From Apostichopus japonicus (taxonomy: Eukaryota > Echinodermata > Holothuroidea > Aspidochirotida > Stichopodidae), in the NCBI RefSeq assembly GCF_037975245.1, contig NC_092569.1, positions 17,467,501 to 17,531,500 on the forward strand: a stretch of 64,000 bases of DNA, written 5' to 3'. The notes under the pieces are model-generated. The model was not told the DNA's origin and made no database searches. It saw nothing but the letters and a program-made list of their open reading frames with translations. Of this stretch, positions 1 through 13,959 are shown in pieces. How positions within the stretch are numbered: position 1 is the first letter of the stretch; every line of letters begins with the position of its first letter. Position numbers and translations under genes: made by a program.

Positions 1-3000
1 TATGACTTCTAGTAATGTTAATATAGCATTATATCAAAGATGATTGATCAAGAAATTGATCAACATTAACTCAGTGAAGCTGCTTAAGAGTGTCGCTGCA
101 CATCTTCGCCTCTCATTCTAAATCCAGGCAGCTACGCTGTACTGTACCTACTTGAAAGTAGTGTATTGTGTAAGTACAGTAAATACTGTGCATAAAGGTT
201 GCAGTATAGCTATTCTTCTCAGAGTTGGGTAAGACTGGTGCCATCAGCTACAGTATGGTAAAAAACTTTGGGGAAGTATCATGCAAATCAACATACAATA
301 TGACTTCAGGATGAATATAAAAGTCCTAGAACATTGTTTGCTGGCTTAACCTAAAAATTTGATGGATATTATGGAAAGGAAAAAAAAATCTTGTTGTAAC
401 AATTTATATGAAAATATCATCTCAAAAGTGACCTGGAAAAAATGTTAATATTGACTAATCTGATTTCAAAGTAGAAACGGTCATGCTTGTTGGCCATCCT
501 GTAGAGTTGCTGGTCTATATAGTGATATAAACCACTTTTACCATTTTGTAGGATTTTAACATGATGAAAAAGATCTGAGAATGTAATAACTATTTCTGTT
601 CTATTTTCTTCATTTTTTATCAGATGTACATAATAGATTCAAATCTGTGATTCAAACCAATGAGTTTTTTTTTTTAAATGAGTGATTTAAATTGTGACAA
701 TATCAGTGACTCAAATCGATGTGATTTAAATCAGCCAACCCTGCAGGTAAAAATGGAGATTATGCTGCTTTATAGTTATTCAAAATTGCTCAAGTCAAGG
801 AACAATAAAGTTATCGCAAAACTGATGAAAAAATTAAAAGTCACAAGTGTTATCGTAGATGAGGGGGACACAATGTTCTGTACTTCATTCAAATGTTAAT
901 TTGTATGGGAAGCAGTCAAATTGTTTACACTCATAGTTCTAAATATTTAGTTACAGTATATAACTGAAAACAAGATTTGGGAATATTACCCGGCATGGTC
1001 ACATTTATGGAAACATTCAGGTCATGATGTCAATACAGTACTGTTAAAAAAACTTTTTTCTGCAACTTTGCTTCAAAGCATCATTTTGATGCAAAATGAT
1101 GAATTGATGATATTCCGATACAATTGTAATTAAAGATTTTGTTAGATCATCTACAATATAATGACAAGATTAATGAAATGATCAGTTCATCATTTTGCTG
1201 CAAATTGTTGAAGTGATGACATCTTGATACATGGGTTATTACAGATTTTGCTGGAAAGTGCTGTTCATCTTTAATTAATCAAGTTATCATTTATTTGCTA
1301 TGTACAACCTCATGGTTGAAATGTCTTTCTATGAGAAATGTGGTAAATAATTTCATCATTCGGCAGCATTTAATTGAGGTTAATCACTTAATAGAGTTTA
1401 GGAATGTGTTTTTTTTTCTTTCTTTTTGGCAAATTGTTAATAGAGTATACTAACTGAAAGATACTACTTTCATTTACCAAAATATGTAAAATTTAGACAG
1501 CACCTTAACATTCCAGACAAAGTGATACAACATAATATAAATCATTAAAGGTATATTGTGTCAATTGTCCCACATCCCAAATGCCTGTAACAATACAAAT
1601 CATGATTGGCTGCACTAAATGAACAAGACGAGAAGAGAAGGGTACAGATGAGGTGCAACAATAGGACCCTGTTGACAAAAGTACCCATCTACTAAACACT
1701 GCGAGGAGCACTAGCAAATAATTATTCTGGTTTGTTTTGTAATTAAATGCTTGTATGATCAACAATTAAGACCCAAACAGACATCCGTACTTTAAATACA
1801 CCTCAGGTCTTACATCCTGGTTCTGAAGATGAACATAAAAAAATCGCTACAGAAGTTGATAAAGCACCCAAATATTCATGCCAATGCAAACTGCTAATAG
1901 CCAGATATTATGATATTGTGCAGTGATGATTCCTGAACAGATGTAACACTATCTTATCCGTATATCATTTGATGTTGCAATAGTACATCCTGGATCAGAG
2001 AAAACAAGAAATGGAGACGCTTGGACTATGACCAAGCTGGATAGTGATGAATATTCATGGCGGATGTCTAGACCAGTTTCCTGTAGGAGCTTTGATTGGA
2101 CGATTACTTAAGGGAGAGGACAATAGCCATGAAGTATTCAGTCTTTCAGCAATTGAGAAGGCTGATTATACAGATTGACTGTGATTGGTCCACTACAGAA
2201 CAGAAGAGCATAAACACCATAAATAAGGTAAATCTTGTACTCAGGATGACAAAATGATGTGTGTTAGCTGCCTGTGATTGGTCAATCAGATATGGTAGTG
2301 CATAAACTCCATTGGGTTGGCTAAATAATGTCCATATGTTTCACACTATATTGCTATACACAAGGTATGGTAGTGTGTAAGGGGTTCCCTTCTTGGGATT
2401 GGTCAAATAAACATGGAAGGGCATAAAACACATGTTTTTTGGAAAGTATTATAACTTAAATGAAAATTCAATAAGTTACGACAGTTGAGAGACAAAAAAA
2501 GAGAGCAAAATGGCACCAACATGATACAGTGAAGTTGAGGTATTGACCAGTATTGATTGGTCAGTAATGGTAGTCTGATAGCAAATTAGTGTAGCTGATT
2601 GGTCGTTAGGAATTAGTGTAGAGGAGAAGTAGCTTTTTCAATTTCGTCCAATTATATCGCTTGCTGTAATTTAAAACGTATGGTTAATAAAAATATACAA
2701 AGGGAAAAAAAAGAAAATGGCAGGGGAAAAATGGAACTAGAAGAAAATAAAAAGAAACATGAGAGTAAAAAGAATACCAAAAACAAACAGTTTATACTGT
2801 ATACACAATGCACCCAAAAGAAGCATTCATATAAAGTACAGTAATGCACACATAAATAATCTACATGTACAGGTTTAGTTGATTAAAACATTGGGCAAAA
2901 ATATGTTCTTTTGAATGTTGAGACTATTGACATTATATTGTCCTGAACTGGCTTCTTTTCCATTTCAAATAATTGGAGAGTTACACAACAGAAAATGCTA

Positions 3001-4264
3001 GATATTATATTAAATAATAATAATTATATAGAAAGATTCTGTATCAACATAAAATGGTGTCATACAAAGATGAAAAACCCCTTGATATTTAGAGTTAAGG
3101 TCATCAGTTTTATTGCTACCTAACTAAATAAATATGAACACTACAAATTCTACTTCAACTAGTACCTTAATACTACCTGCAAAGTATTTTGTTCCCTCAT
3201 TGAGCCATTTAATTGTCTAATTTACAATGGCTGAATGTCTGGAAATATTTAACGAATCTTGTAGTTACTTTTTTTTAAACTTTAAGCGAAACCTTCAAGT
3301 ATGGTATAATTTTGGGCTAAAAGTCACCAAATTGTCTCACATTTTAAAAGCGACTTTACATTTGAAACAAAACAGTAACACTTACTGTACGTATTGTATG
3401 ATCATATTTGCTAGAGGGTATGAGAATAATCTGTAAAGGTGCTGTAACAACAGTTTTCAGGACTACTTTAAAAGCACAAGCCAGTAATGACAACATTTTT
3501 GTAGACACAAAAATTTGGCATTTAAAATATAAAGTATTACAACTCAAAAGACAGCCATAATGATTAGAAAATTTAACAAAATGTCAAAATTGATTTCTTT
3601 TTATCAATTTCTTTTCATCATAACTATTTTCTAAATTTTAAAGTTTTTTTTCTTCAAAAGAAGCACCAATTGTTTTCCAAAATGTTATCAGCAAATTTGT
3701 TTTTTATAAGTTATAACAAATTACAGTAGTTGTTTCTTGATTGTGAAGCATCAAGAATTTAGTACGTAGAAGTCCCTCATATTGATGTGAAAAATCAACA
3801 ATTTGGCATATCTATTTGAAATGCAAGACTGCTAATTACTGTTTAAAATATATCTTATGATAATGAAAGCAAAATATTTTTTTTTTAATTGGAATTTAAA
3901 ATAAAAAATTGGAAACAATTATAAGCCATGGTTCTAATGCACGAGTTTCAAAGCTTTTTTTTTTAGATTAAAAACATAGGAGTTGTGTGTTATGGTTTAT
4001 ATATTTATGAGCTCCAAATGAATGATTTATTTTTCCATTTTGAAACAACAAAGAACCTAAACTCTTAATCTGTAAATGTAACAAGAATGAATTGTTTTTG
4101 CACATAGATGAGGTGAAACTTACATTCAAATCTATGGTGATAATATTTTATGTTAGAAGCAAAGGAACAGGCCAACCAGATGTCTTCCCTCCTTTAAAAA
4201 ATGCTACTGTATTGTTGAATTATCAGCTTTTCAAAGTAATTTTTTAAATAATTCTTTAAACAAA
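1..4264. other. AT-rich non-coding sequence
   Basis: No exon, RNA gene or clear repeat was recognised. Several GATTGGTC/CAAT-containing short motifs recur at 2090-2620. It may be ARFGEF intron 21 or intergenic. Confidence 0.5.
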
Positions 4265-5975
4265 AAAACTGTAATTATTTGATTGGTTGACTTAATTTCA
4301 TCTCGGTATGCTGAAAGCAATTTTGTAGTTCTGCATTTATAGCTGCATTTATTTAATATTTTTTTATATTTTATTATATATATGTTTTTATTGTTAAAAT
4401 ATCAGTTTTTCAAAGATTTTTTTTTATAATTTTGTTAAACAAAAAGATCCACAACTACGGTATGATAATAGATAGATAAGAACCAATAGACTGAAGGAAA
4501 TGGTCACAATGCAGGTACACTATTTTGGTGAAGAATTCATACATGTCATACAGACTGAGGGTTCCATAAGGCAGAATTAGCTTCCTTTTATATGAATATA
4601 TCTGAGAAAAAGAATACTGATTTAGGACAAACTGTAATTATTTGATTGGTTGATTTACTTTTATCTTGGTATGCTGAAAGCAATTTTGTAGTTCTGCATT
4701 TAAAGCTGTATTTATTTATATTTTATAATTATTACTATTTTTTTATTATTGAAATATTACCTTTTCAAAGTGATTTTTTTAAAATAATTTTGTTAAACAA
4801 AAAACTGTTATTATTTGATTGGTTGACTTAATTTCATCTTGGTATGCTGAAAGCAATTTTGTCGTTCTGGATTTATAGATGAATTTATTTAATATTTTTT
4901 AATATTTTATTATATATTTTTTTAATGTTCAAAAAAAAGCTTTTCAAAGTATTTTTTTTTAAATTTTGTTAAACAAAAGATCCAAAACTATGGTATGATA
5001 AATTGGTAATAGAAAGATAAGAACCAATGGACTAAAGGAAAAGGTCACAACGCAGGTACACTATTTTGGTGAAGAATTCATACATGTCATACAGACTTAG
5101 GGTTCTATAAGGCAGAATAAGCTTCCTTTATATGAACATATCTGAGAAAAAGAATACTGGTTTAGGACAACCTGTAATTATTTGATTGGTTGACTTACTT
5201 TCATCTTGTTATGCTGAATGCAATTGTGTAGTTCTGGATTTATAGATGAATTAATTTAATATTTTTAAATATTTTATTATATATTTTTTTATTGTTAAAA
5301 TATCAGCTTTTCAGAGTAATTTTGTAAATAATTTTGTTAAACAAAAAGATCCACAACTATGGTATGATAAATTGATAATAGATAGATAAGAAGCAATGGA
5401 CTAAAGGAAAAGGTCACAATGCAGGTACACTATTTTGGTGAAGAATTCATACATGTCATACAGACTTAGGGTTCTATAAGGCAGAATTAGCTTCCTTTAT
5501 ATGAACATATCTGAGAAAAAGAATACTGGTTTAGGACAACCTGTAATTATTTGATTGGTTGACTTACTTTCATCTTGGTATGCTGAATGCAATTGTGTAT
5601 TTCTGGATTTATAGATGAATTTATTTAATATTTTTGAATATTTTATTATATATTTTTTTATTGTTAAAATATCAGCTTTTCAGAGTAATTTTGTAAATAA
5701 TTTTGTTAAACAAAAAGATCCACAACTATGGTATGATAAATTGATAATAGATAGATAAGAAGCAATGGACTAAAGGAAAAGGTCACAACGCAGGTACACT
5801 ATTTTGGTGAAGAATTCTTACATGTCATACAGACTGAGGGTTCCATAAGGCAGAATTAGCTTATTTAATATGAACATATCTGAGACAGAGAATACTGCTT
5901 TATGACAAACAGTAATTATTTGATTGGTTAACTTGTTTTCATCTTGGTATGCTGAAAGCAATTTCTGAGTTCTGC
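4265..5975. repeat. Tandem array of a roughly 367-bp unit
   Basis: The landmark CTGTAATTATTTGATTGGTT recurs near 4270, 4632, 4806, 5171, 5541 and 5908. Spacing is 362-370 bp except for one 174-bp truncated unit. Each full unit also carries GAAGAATTCATACATGTCAT. Units diverge more at the left edge. No gene was seen in it. Confidence 0.9.
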
Positions 5976-7334
5976 AGTGACAGCTGCATTTAACATTGGG
6001 TAGCAACTTTGTATCATGTTTGAAACCTTTGTAAATTTTACAAAGCAGAAAAGAAACTGAAAAGGTACAACACAGTTTATGCTATTTTGATGATGCTTTA
6101 TGTAAAACAGAACATATAAACAGTATTCTCAAGTTTACGACAGCCATGATTGGATCTTTAAAAACAATATTACTGGTTTTCAGCATTAAACATACTTGAT
6201 TAGTTTTTGCTTTTTTCCTGCAATGCTTACAGCAATTTGGAAGTTATGTATTAATTTATTCTACATTGGGTAGCAAGTTTGTGTAAATTTGGAAAATTAA
6301 ACGTTTGCAAAGTGGACAGATCTAAAAATGATAAAATAAAGGGAATACTGATTCACAGTAGTTAAATACTCCACCAGTTTTGATGTTTTCATGTATTTAA
6401 CATATTTTATATTGTGTACAATAGCAACTTTAAACTGTATGAATCTTTCATAAGGCATGTTTTAATATTTGCTAATTGTGCAAGGCAATATTTGGAATGC
6501 TTCATTGTAGTTGTAACTATGATATCTACAGTGCAGTACAGTACTTACTTATTGTATACACAGTGTAATTAAAATCACTAAATAATTATTTTTATTACAG
6601 GTTTCCAAATAGTTTAATTGTAATATACAGAAAAATAGCAAAACACAAGGTAACAATTACCTTCTTTTTTTTTCAATTCCAAACCTTTGATGCTTTTTAC
6701 CTGTAAAGTTCATTCCTCCTGGGATTTATCTGGAAGAAAGTTGATTATTACAGGGACATTGTCTTTCCCTTTCTCTAGTAATTTAACTTAAGTTCCACCA
6801 GACTATTACAATTTCAACACAAAATTAGACATGAAAGGAATATCTGCTTTGGATTTTTACAACTTTTAATGTTTTAAAATGCAGAACTTCTTTCTATACA
6901 GTACAAACTGTAAAAAAAACATGTCCTATGTGTTGGTCATCTCATCTTTAAATGGCTGTGTGATTTAGGATTATGTTAAAATAAAATGACTTACAAAATT
7001 TGAATATAATGTAAAATTAGTAGAGTTTCTAAATAGCCAAATACAGTGCTCTTTTTACCGAACTTCAATTTATTTGAAAACTTTAATTTCCAACAGTACA
7101 TTGTATTAATATCCTCCAATAAACACTGTTCTTACATGAAGCACTCAATTTAAAAAGAAAGTAAGATCTTTTGGGAATGATGATTTCCATTTATATCATC
7201 ACTTAAACTGATCAGAACTGATCTCTGATTAAATATTAAAAGATGGTTTGATTTGTTAATTCTGTGATAGATCAATTAAATACAGCATATTGTTCACGGT
7301 TTACCTCGTCTTCGTTTTTCAGTCTCCTTTGGGA
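5976..7334. other. AT-rich non-coding sequence
   Basis: The first 350 bp look like diverged continuations of the 367-bp array (GCAATTTGGAAGTTATGTAT near 6232). Nothing else was recognised. Confidence 0.5.
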
Positions 7335-8172
7335 TAGTTTTCTTTCTATTCACATAAAGTAAGCTAATTGGCCATCTCTGCACTCTTTCTTTGATTCTAA
7401 TAATTGTAGGCTAAGGGAAATATTCATGAAAGGATGCTAAATTATATCATTATTTAAATTTCTTTTTATTCCCATAAAGTAAGCTTATTGGCCATCTCTG
7501 CACTCTTTCTTTGATTCTAATAATTGTAGGCTTAAGGTAAACATTTATGAAAGGATGCTAAATTATATAATTAGATAAATTTCTTTTTATTCACATAAAG
7601 TAAGCTTATTGGCCATCTCTGCACTCTTTCTTTGATTCTAATAATTGTAGGCTTAAGGGAAACATTTATGAAAGGATGCTAAATTATATCATTATTTAAA
7701 TTTCTTTTTATTCCCATAAAGTAAGCTTATTGGCCATCTCTGCACTCTTTCTTTGATTCTAATAATTGTAGGCTAAGGGAACTATTCATGAAAGGATGCT
7801 AAATTATATCATTATTTAAATTTCTTTTTATTCCCATAAAGTAAGCTTATTGGCCATCTCTGCACTCTTTCTTTGATTCTAATAATTGTAGGCTTAAAGG
7901 AAACATTCATGAAAGGATGCTAAATTATATAATTAGATAAATTTCTTTTTATTCCCATAAAGTAAGCTTATTGGCCATCTCTGCACTCTTTCTTTGATTC
8001 TAATTATTGTAGGCTTAAGGGAAACATTCATGAAAGGATGCTAAATTATACAATTAAATAAGTTTCTTTCTATTCACATAAAGTAAGCTTATTGGCCATC
8101 TCTGCACTCTTTCTTAGATTCTAAAAATTGTAGACTTAAGGGAAACATTCATGAAAGGATGCTAAATTATAT
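7335..8172. repeat. Tandem array of a roughly 121-bp unit, seven copies
   Basis: The unit is anchored by ATTGGCCATCTCTGCACTCT and ATTCATGAAAGGATGCTAAA. Copies differ by a few substitutions and alternate between two sub-variants (ATATCATTATTTAAA and ATATAATTAGATAAA), suggesting recent unequal exchange. Confidence 0.93.
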
Positions 8173-8321
8173 CTCCTTTTCAATTCTACCAAAATAGGTA
8201 CAGTGACTTAACCGATTCTCCACTTAACGTTTTGTTACATGACACTGCCAACGTGTGTACTGTTATTATCAACTTGTAATATACAGTATTAAGAGCAAAA
8301 TGAACTGATGTTTCAATCTTT

Positions 8322-8365
8322 CATGTTTTGATCCTGCTAGGAGTGAAACATCAGGCCACCCTAAC
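8322..8365 (+). mobile_element. Degraded hammerhead-like terminus
   Basis: GATCCTGCTAGGAGTGAAAC followed by ATCAGGCCACCC matches the same motif; the 5' core strand is lost. Confidence 0.5.
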
Positions 8366-9508
8366 ATAATGTGTAAGACCAAAATACTTTATTCAATAAT
8401 TCTGCGAGCCACAGGGTCAAAAGATGGAGGGAGAAGAATGGGGGAGGCCGAGGGGGGCGGGGGCGCATGGCAAGCACCAGTTTATTAAGTGATGTCATTT
8501 TCACCATCCAAAACATTTCATCATCAAATTATTTGATTGACGTCAATAGCCTGTACGAAGAACGAGTATTTCTTAACTATCTTGTTCAAACCAGGATGCA
8601 GCGACAAAAATCTTACTTGCAAAGTTAAAAATAGTTTCATATGTGTTTATACATATGGAAATCAGCCAATCAATTGCTGTGTTACTGATTACAACTACAC
8701 ACGCTCTGCATACAAAGGTGTTTTGGATGTAAACAGGATACATCTTACTATTGCATCATCTTTTATCAGATGACGTGGCAATGGGTACTGTATGTACAGT
8801 AGGTTTACCATGAAAAGAACCATAGTAAAGGTCAAAAATTGTATGGACAAAAAAAAGGAGCTGAATTCTAACCTGAATTTGTGCAAAACATAGCTATAAT
8901 TTTCTAATCTGTCTTTATTCCGCTTTCCATTTGAGGTACTAAAACGTCTAAAATCGGTGAAAAAAACTTCCCATTGCAACGCTTTAATCTGCCATGTTTC
9001 GTACAGTAATTTATAACGGCAATTTACACGACAAGATAAAGCCGTATTAAAACACCAATTAAGGCTACTCATTCTGTTTGCATTCTAACGTTACTGTGTC
9101 AAAAATGATACTTAAGATGCCATGTGAAATGGGCGTTATTTTCTAAATCCTGGCAAACATGAATTATGTGTACTGTACGCCTGAAACACTTTCACAGTAG
9201 ATAAAGCTAAGCATACTGTGCGTACAGTAGTCTACAAGTTCATATTTTGTACATTCATATTTGAATGTATATCAGCCTCCCTGCTTGTCTTTATATTAGC
9301 TCAATTCAGGGATAGTTTCACAATCAAGGACTCAGCAGAATCACAGATCTGCCCCTTAACACAGCGGCCGTCCGCATGCAGAAAACCGACGCATGCAGAA
9401 AACTTGTTACTGAGACACAACCAGAAATTGGGATGACAATAAATTTTGAAATTAATGCCATATTATTGTTTCAAAAATTAAAGTAGCAATCTCGATTATG
9501 TTGACACA
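8366..9508. other. Non-coding sequence
   Basis: It contains a G-rich stretch at 8424-8470. The 125-codon minus-strand open frame (9072-8695) has no recognisable domain or splice context, and I do not call it a gene. Confidence 0.45.
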
Positions 9509-9748
9509 GTGTTAGCTCAGTGGTTAACGCCGGTGCCTTTCAATCATAAGGTCCCTAGTTCAAGTCACTCGAAGATTAATGTACAGTACAGTATGTAGTC
9601 CAGTTACATAGTTGCTGACAATTGACGATTCATAACCATTGACATTATATATGAATCTAACTTCGGTCAGCTTGCGGCTGTGTAAGCCAATGATGGCTTC
9701 TTTGCGAGTTCCTGCTCGCAGGAGGATTTAAAATACATACATTCATAC
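9509..9748 (+). mobile_element. tRNA-derived SINE, family 1, copy a
   Basis: The head has A box TTAGCTCAGTGGTTAACGCC and B box GGTCCCTAGTTCAAGTC. The body has CAATTGACGATTCATAACCA and GGTCAGCTTGCGGCTGTG, and the tail a CTGCTCGCAGGAGGATTT hairpin followed by (ATAC)n. Full length, about 240 bp. It shares all parts with the copies at 30547 and 48124. Confidence 0.88.
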
Positions 9749-12700
9749 CGTCAAAACCGCTGATGCAAAAGCCCCTGAAAGGTACTCATGACCATATCCA
9801 GCACGAACAAATTTACGTGTGTAGTATTGAAAGGGATATATAGCAGGCCTTTATTCGGTCTCCTTACAGTATTTGTATCATATGTTATCGCTCATCCTAA
9901 TTGAATCATTCAACTTTAATCGTATCATAGAGAAGACATTTTAGGTAAACTGAAGGACATAGATGTAGTCTTTACTAACTTGATAAATCATATCTTGGCC
10001 TTGTGGCCTCACACAGCAATCTGTTTTCAAGCCTCACCCATGTGTCTATCACTAATAGGTGTTAATATACTTAAACCCCATATGGAATTCCCTACTGTTC
10101 ATCTCACAAAAGGCTACCACTACATTTTTGGTATACATCAATCACTGTGCAGATCTTTTTCGTTAATCCCTACTAATTACATGAAATAATTAACTGGGTT
10201 TTTTTTTTGTTTTTTTGCAAAGTTGTGGGCCAAGAGGGTGTATTAGAAATAACTTATTAAATACCATCCCAGTACCCAAAAGTTTGAGGGCCTTAGATTG
10301 TGAGTCTTGGGGATGCCAGGGATATTTTTTAACAAGCTTAGTAATGTTTTTGTGTTTGAATTTGAATAATCTTGAAATCTCTAGAGAAGGTTCTGCTAAG
10401 TTTGCTTATCAGATCAACTGTTCAACTTTTGAAAATATGTATAATACAGGTACAACTTAGGCTTGCTTCAGTATGTAAGCAGTTTGTTAAATTTGGGGGC
10501 ATTTTTTTGTATCTTGTTGATATCAATGGTTGTCCTATTTTATTAATATTTTTGTAGTACATTATATAATATGTCATGTAAAAGAGGCATTTAAACTAGA
10601 GGAACAATTTACTTCCAACTTGAAAACCAATTAAAAATGGTAAAGAGTGTGACAAATATAAGAAAATTTCTCTTTCTATGTCTACCACATGTAATGCTCA
10701 ACAGTTTAATATGCTTTTTGTGATGCCTTGTATAAGCTACCGTACTATACACTGAATGTTTACTGTACATAGGATATACTTAAGGAAACAGTGCATCACA
10801 GAGCAAGTGATCTGTAAAGGCTACCGTAGTAGTTTGGGTACATGCCAATTACATATTGCGGTTCATGATTGGGTTAATTTATGCTCATTGAAATGTTAAT
10901 TTGTCTTCTCTTGTTTTTTTGGCCACAAATAATTAACGATGAAATCGCATAAAAGTTGGCTCTCTCTTGTCTAAAAATTATTCCTTTGCAGCGACTGCAA
11001 CAGAAACGAACAGAAAAGAAACTTTATAACAAATACAAGAAAGAAAGAAAGAACACAGAAAAGCTGAAATGAAGACAGGGTAGGGAGGGTGGGGGGGGAG
11101 GGGTGGAGTACGAGAAGAGGGAATGAATGGGTATCCAAGGGAGGGGGGAGGGGAATGTGAAAGGGGAAAAATATGAAGGGTATAAAAGGGTGAGAGCAGG
11201 GAAAAAAAAAAATGAACACAAATTTTCCTGATCATTAATTTCTGATAAGCTGAAAGAATGAAATGTGCCAAATATGAGGGAGGGTACATGACAGTGGGGA
11301 TGGGGGGGGAGGGGGAGGGGATTGAGGTGGATATCAAGAAGGGCTTTGTGAGCTGCGGCTGCCATAATTGAATATATATACTGTACTGTACAGTACACAG
11401 TACCAAATGTGAACAAGAACAAATTGATTTTGCCTTGTCATTGTTACAAGGAAACTAGTCATCAAATTTCATATATCAAAGATCTTTCTACAAACATAAT
11501 TTCCATTAACTGTGAAGGTTTGCAATATGCTGAGATAAGATCGCTTGTGTTGTTTTCTTTGCCGAAACACACAAATTAACCAAACAATACTGCATGCCAT
11601 GCCAAATAGTTTATATAAGTGCGTCACTCAGGCTTTAACATTTACTTCCTTGTTCGGTGTAGCATGAAACCTGTGTATCCTTCGAAGCCATTTTACCAAG
11701 ATCCAGAAATTGTTGAAAAACAGATGGGCGAGTTATTTTCATATTGCCTTAAGAAAAACCATATAAGGAAAATATGCACAAAATAATCAATTTCAAGAGT
11801 CCCAAAAATTCTGCAGTCCATAATAAACACACACACACAATGATGAGGTAGTTTATTTATGAAGATTTTAACACGGTTTTCATGTAGAGTGATCATGAGC
11901 AAGCTTCAAGAACGAAAAAGACAGTATTTTTGTTTTTGTTACACATATTGACCACGTACTATTAGAACTTGTTAATGCTACAGTACTCGAAATGAAATAT
12001 AACATTGGTAAGATTGATGATCAAACTAAGTTTCAATCGGGTTTACTAGACTCAATACCTACGGTAAAATGCAGCTTTCCTTCATGGGAAATTCAGAAAT
12101 AATTGAGAGAAGATACTAGAAATTGAACAACAGAATTATTTCTGCATGCTGGAAATTATATGCCTTGGCTGTACTAAATTGGCATGGTTTGATGATAAAA
12201 GTTTGCAAAAGTAGATACGTTGAAAGCAATCTTGCCTTTAACCATTCAACACTGTTTAACTCATAACTTCTGATATTCAACATTTTTTTCCCCCTTCTGA
12301 TATATAGTAGTTTAACATCTTCAAAATTTAGCATTCCATTTGCTATGTATCTAATCTCATACAACATTAATCAGAACCTCTTTGTCTTTGCTTTCTCTCA
12401 GCTATATGAGAGGAGCAGCAAAGAATTTGTTTTCGGTAAATGACGCAAATTATGCACTTCAACAAACGGAAATATTTCTACCTGTGTGTGCTTGTTTTTA
12501 TTGTTACCAACAAAATGTACATTGTGAAAGAAAAATATGATCAAAAATTGCTGGCAACTAATCTTGACATTTTTGTCTTGCAAAAACTCTGACATTTTCC
12601 CTTAAAAACAGAAATAAAACAAACGTTTCAATGACATGTATGGTTACAACAAGATGATTGGTGCTGAACCTACATGGAGATGTTGACAATCTTTTCTTCT

Positions 12701-13959
12701 TCCTACTTTTCATCAAGAAATTCCACAATCTATCCTATTTTTGCAAGTGTGCAGTCTTTCTTCCAATATTTTTGAACAATTTTGCTCAATTTGTAAACTT
12801 GACAATTTTTTTTTGTTTTCATCATCAAAGCAAAGATGTGCAGTGTGCATGACATAATCTGTCTCAACACACAGACCACGAGATATGCCTGCTGGTGAAA
12901 CTTACAATAGTTTCCACCACTTTTTTTATTTTTTTTAAAGTTACCTCATTTTCTATAATTTCTATATAAATGACTGTTTTCCATCATGTGGCTGAAACAA
13001 GAATGACAAGTTCATTTCATAGAAAATGTTGAACAAGTGCCAGGAATGCATGCCATGTGCATAATAAAAGCCATAGACAAAGAGTTTGTCTTTGTTTGGC
13101 CAATTTATTCGTTTTTTTTGTTGTTTTGTTTTTAAAGTTTTATAGCATACTGTACAGTTTACTGATGAAATAACCTCATTTTAACATTGGACTGCCACGG
13201 AGAACAGATGGCTTTCAAATTTAACGCAGGCAAAGTCTATAAAACTGATAAGAAGTTATTTCAACCATGTGTAAACAACTCTTTGCTTGCTCATATATGG
13301 GTGGAAGAAAGAATTCACTTCACTTTTCAAAGTTTCAATCTGATAAACAGTTGTGTCAGAGTAGAAGTCAGGAAAAAAGAAATTGTCAAAAATATTAGCA
13401 TCCAGCACTGAATGATAAATGATCTCTACTACTTCAAAGTGAGTGATGAATATTACATGAGCGGAATTCCAACAACTACATTTTAATTACACCTCATGTA
13501 AACCTTTGCAATTTTGGAACTACTCACAAAAGTTCTTATTTCCATTTTGCATCCATTATTTACAATTTATGCATCTCAGAAATGTCGCCGATTCCATAAA
13601 ACTGTTTTATACATTTCTTCTGCGCTCATTTTAAATTTATTTCATAATTTCAATTCAACAAACTGTGTTGTCAAGGACTATACAAAACTGTTTATAGCTT
13701 TCCAAACTGTGGGCAGAATATTCTTGACACATACATGATGAATACAACAGAAAGCAGGGAAGCATGGCTATAGTATATTACTCATGAAGATGCTGGTTAA
13801 TGGACAATATCTGTTGTACCTATAAGGTAGCAAAGCAATGTTTGGAACGGTATATGATGAAGTACTGATTTATAAAATGCACCTTTTTCTTTGCTCAAAA
13901 CTTGAAACAAATAATTGCATCATGCAATATATTTTAAATGTCTTATCAGGGGATTCATT
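9749..13959. other. AT-rich non-coding sequence around the purine tract
   Basis: Apart from the purine-rich tract at 11040-11335, no gene, RNA or repeat family was recognised. A TACTGTACTGTACAGTACAC palindrome lies at about 11380-11399. Confidence 0.5.
11040..11335. repeat. Purine-rich tract with G-quadruplex potential
   Basis: Plus-strand runs such as GGGTAGGGAGGGTGGGGGGG (from about 11079) and GGGGATGGGGGGGGAGGGGG (from about 11297) fit the G3+ four-run rule. Overlapping minus-strand Pro/Ser/Phe-rich open frames here are composition artefacts. Confidence 0.7.

Noticed and set aside
7335-8172. CRISPR-like regular repeats
   Set aside because: Units are contiguous 121-bp tandem copies without unique spacers, in animal DNA.
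8695-9072. 125-codon minus-strand open frame
   Set aside because: No recognisable domain, no splice signals, AT-rich codon use like surrounding non-coding sequence.
10971-11422. Three overlapping Pro/Ser/Phe-rich minus-strand open frames
   Set aside because: Reverse complement of a purine-rich tract; low-complexity text in all three frames.
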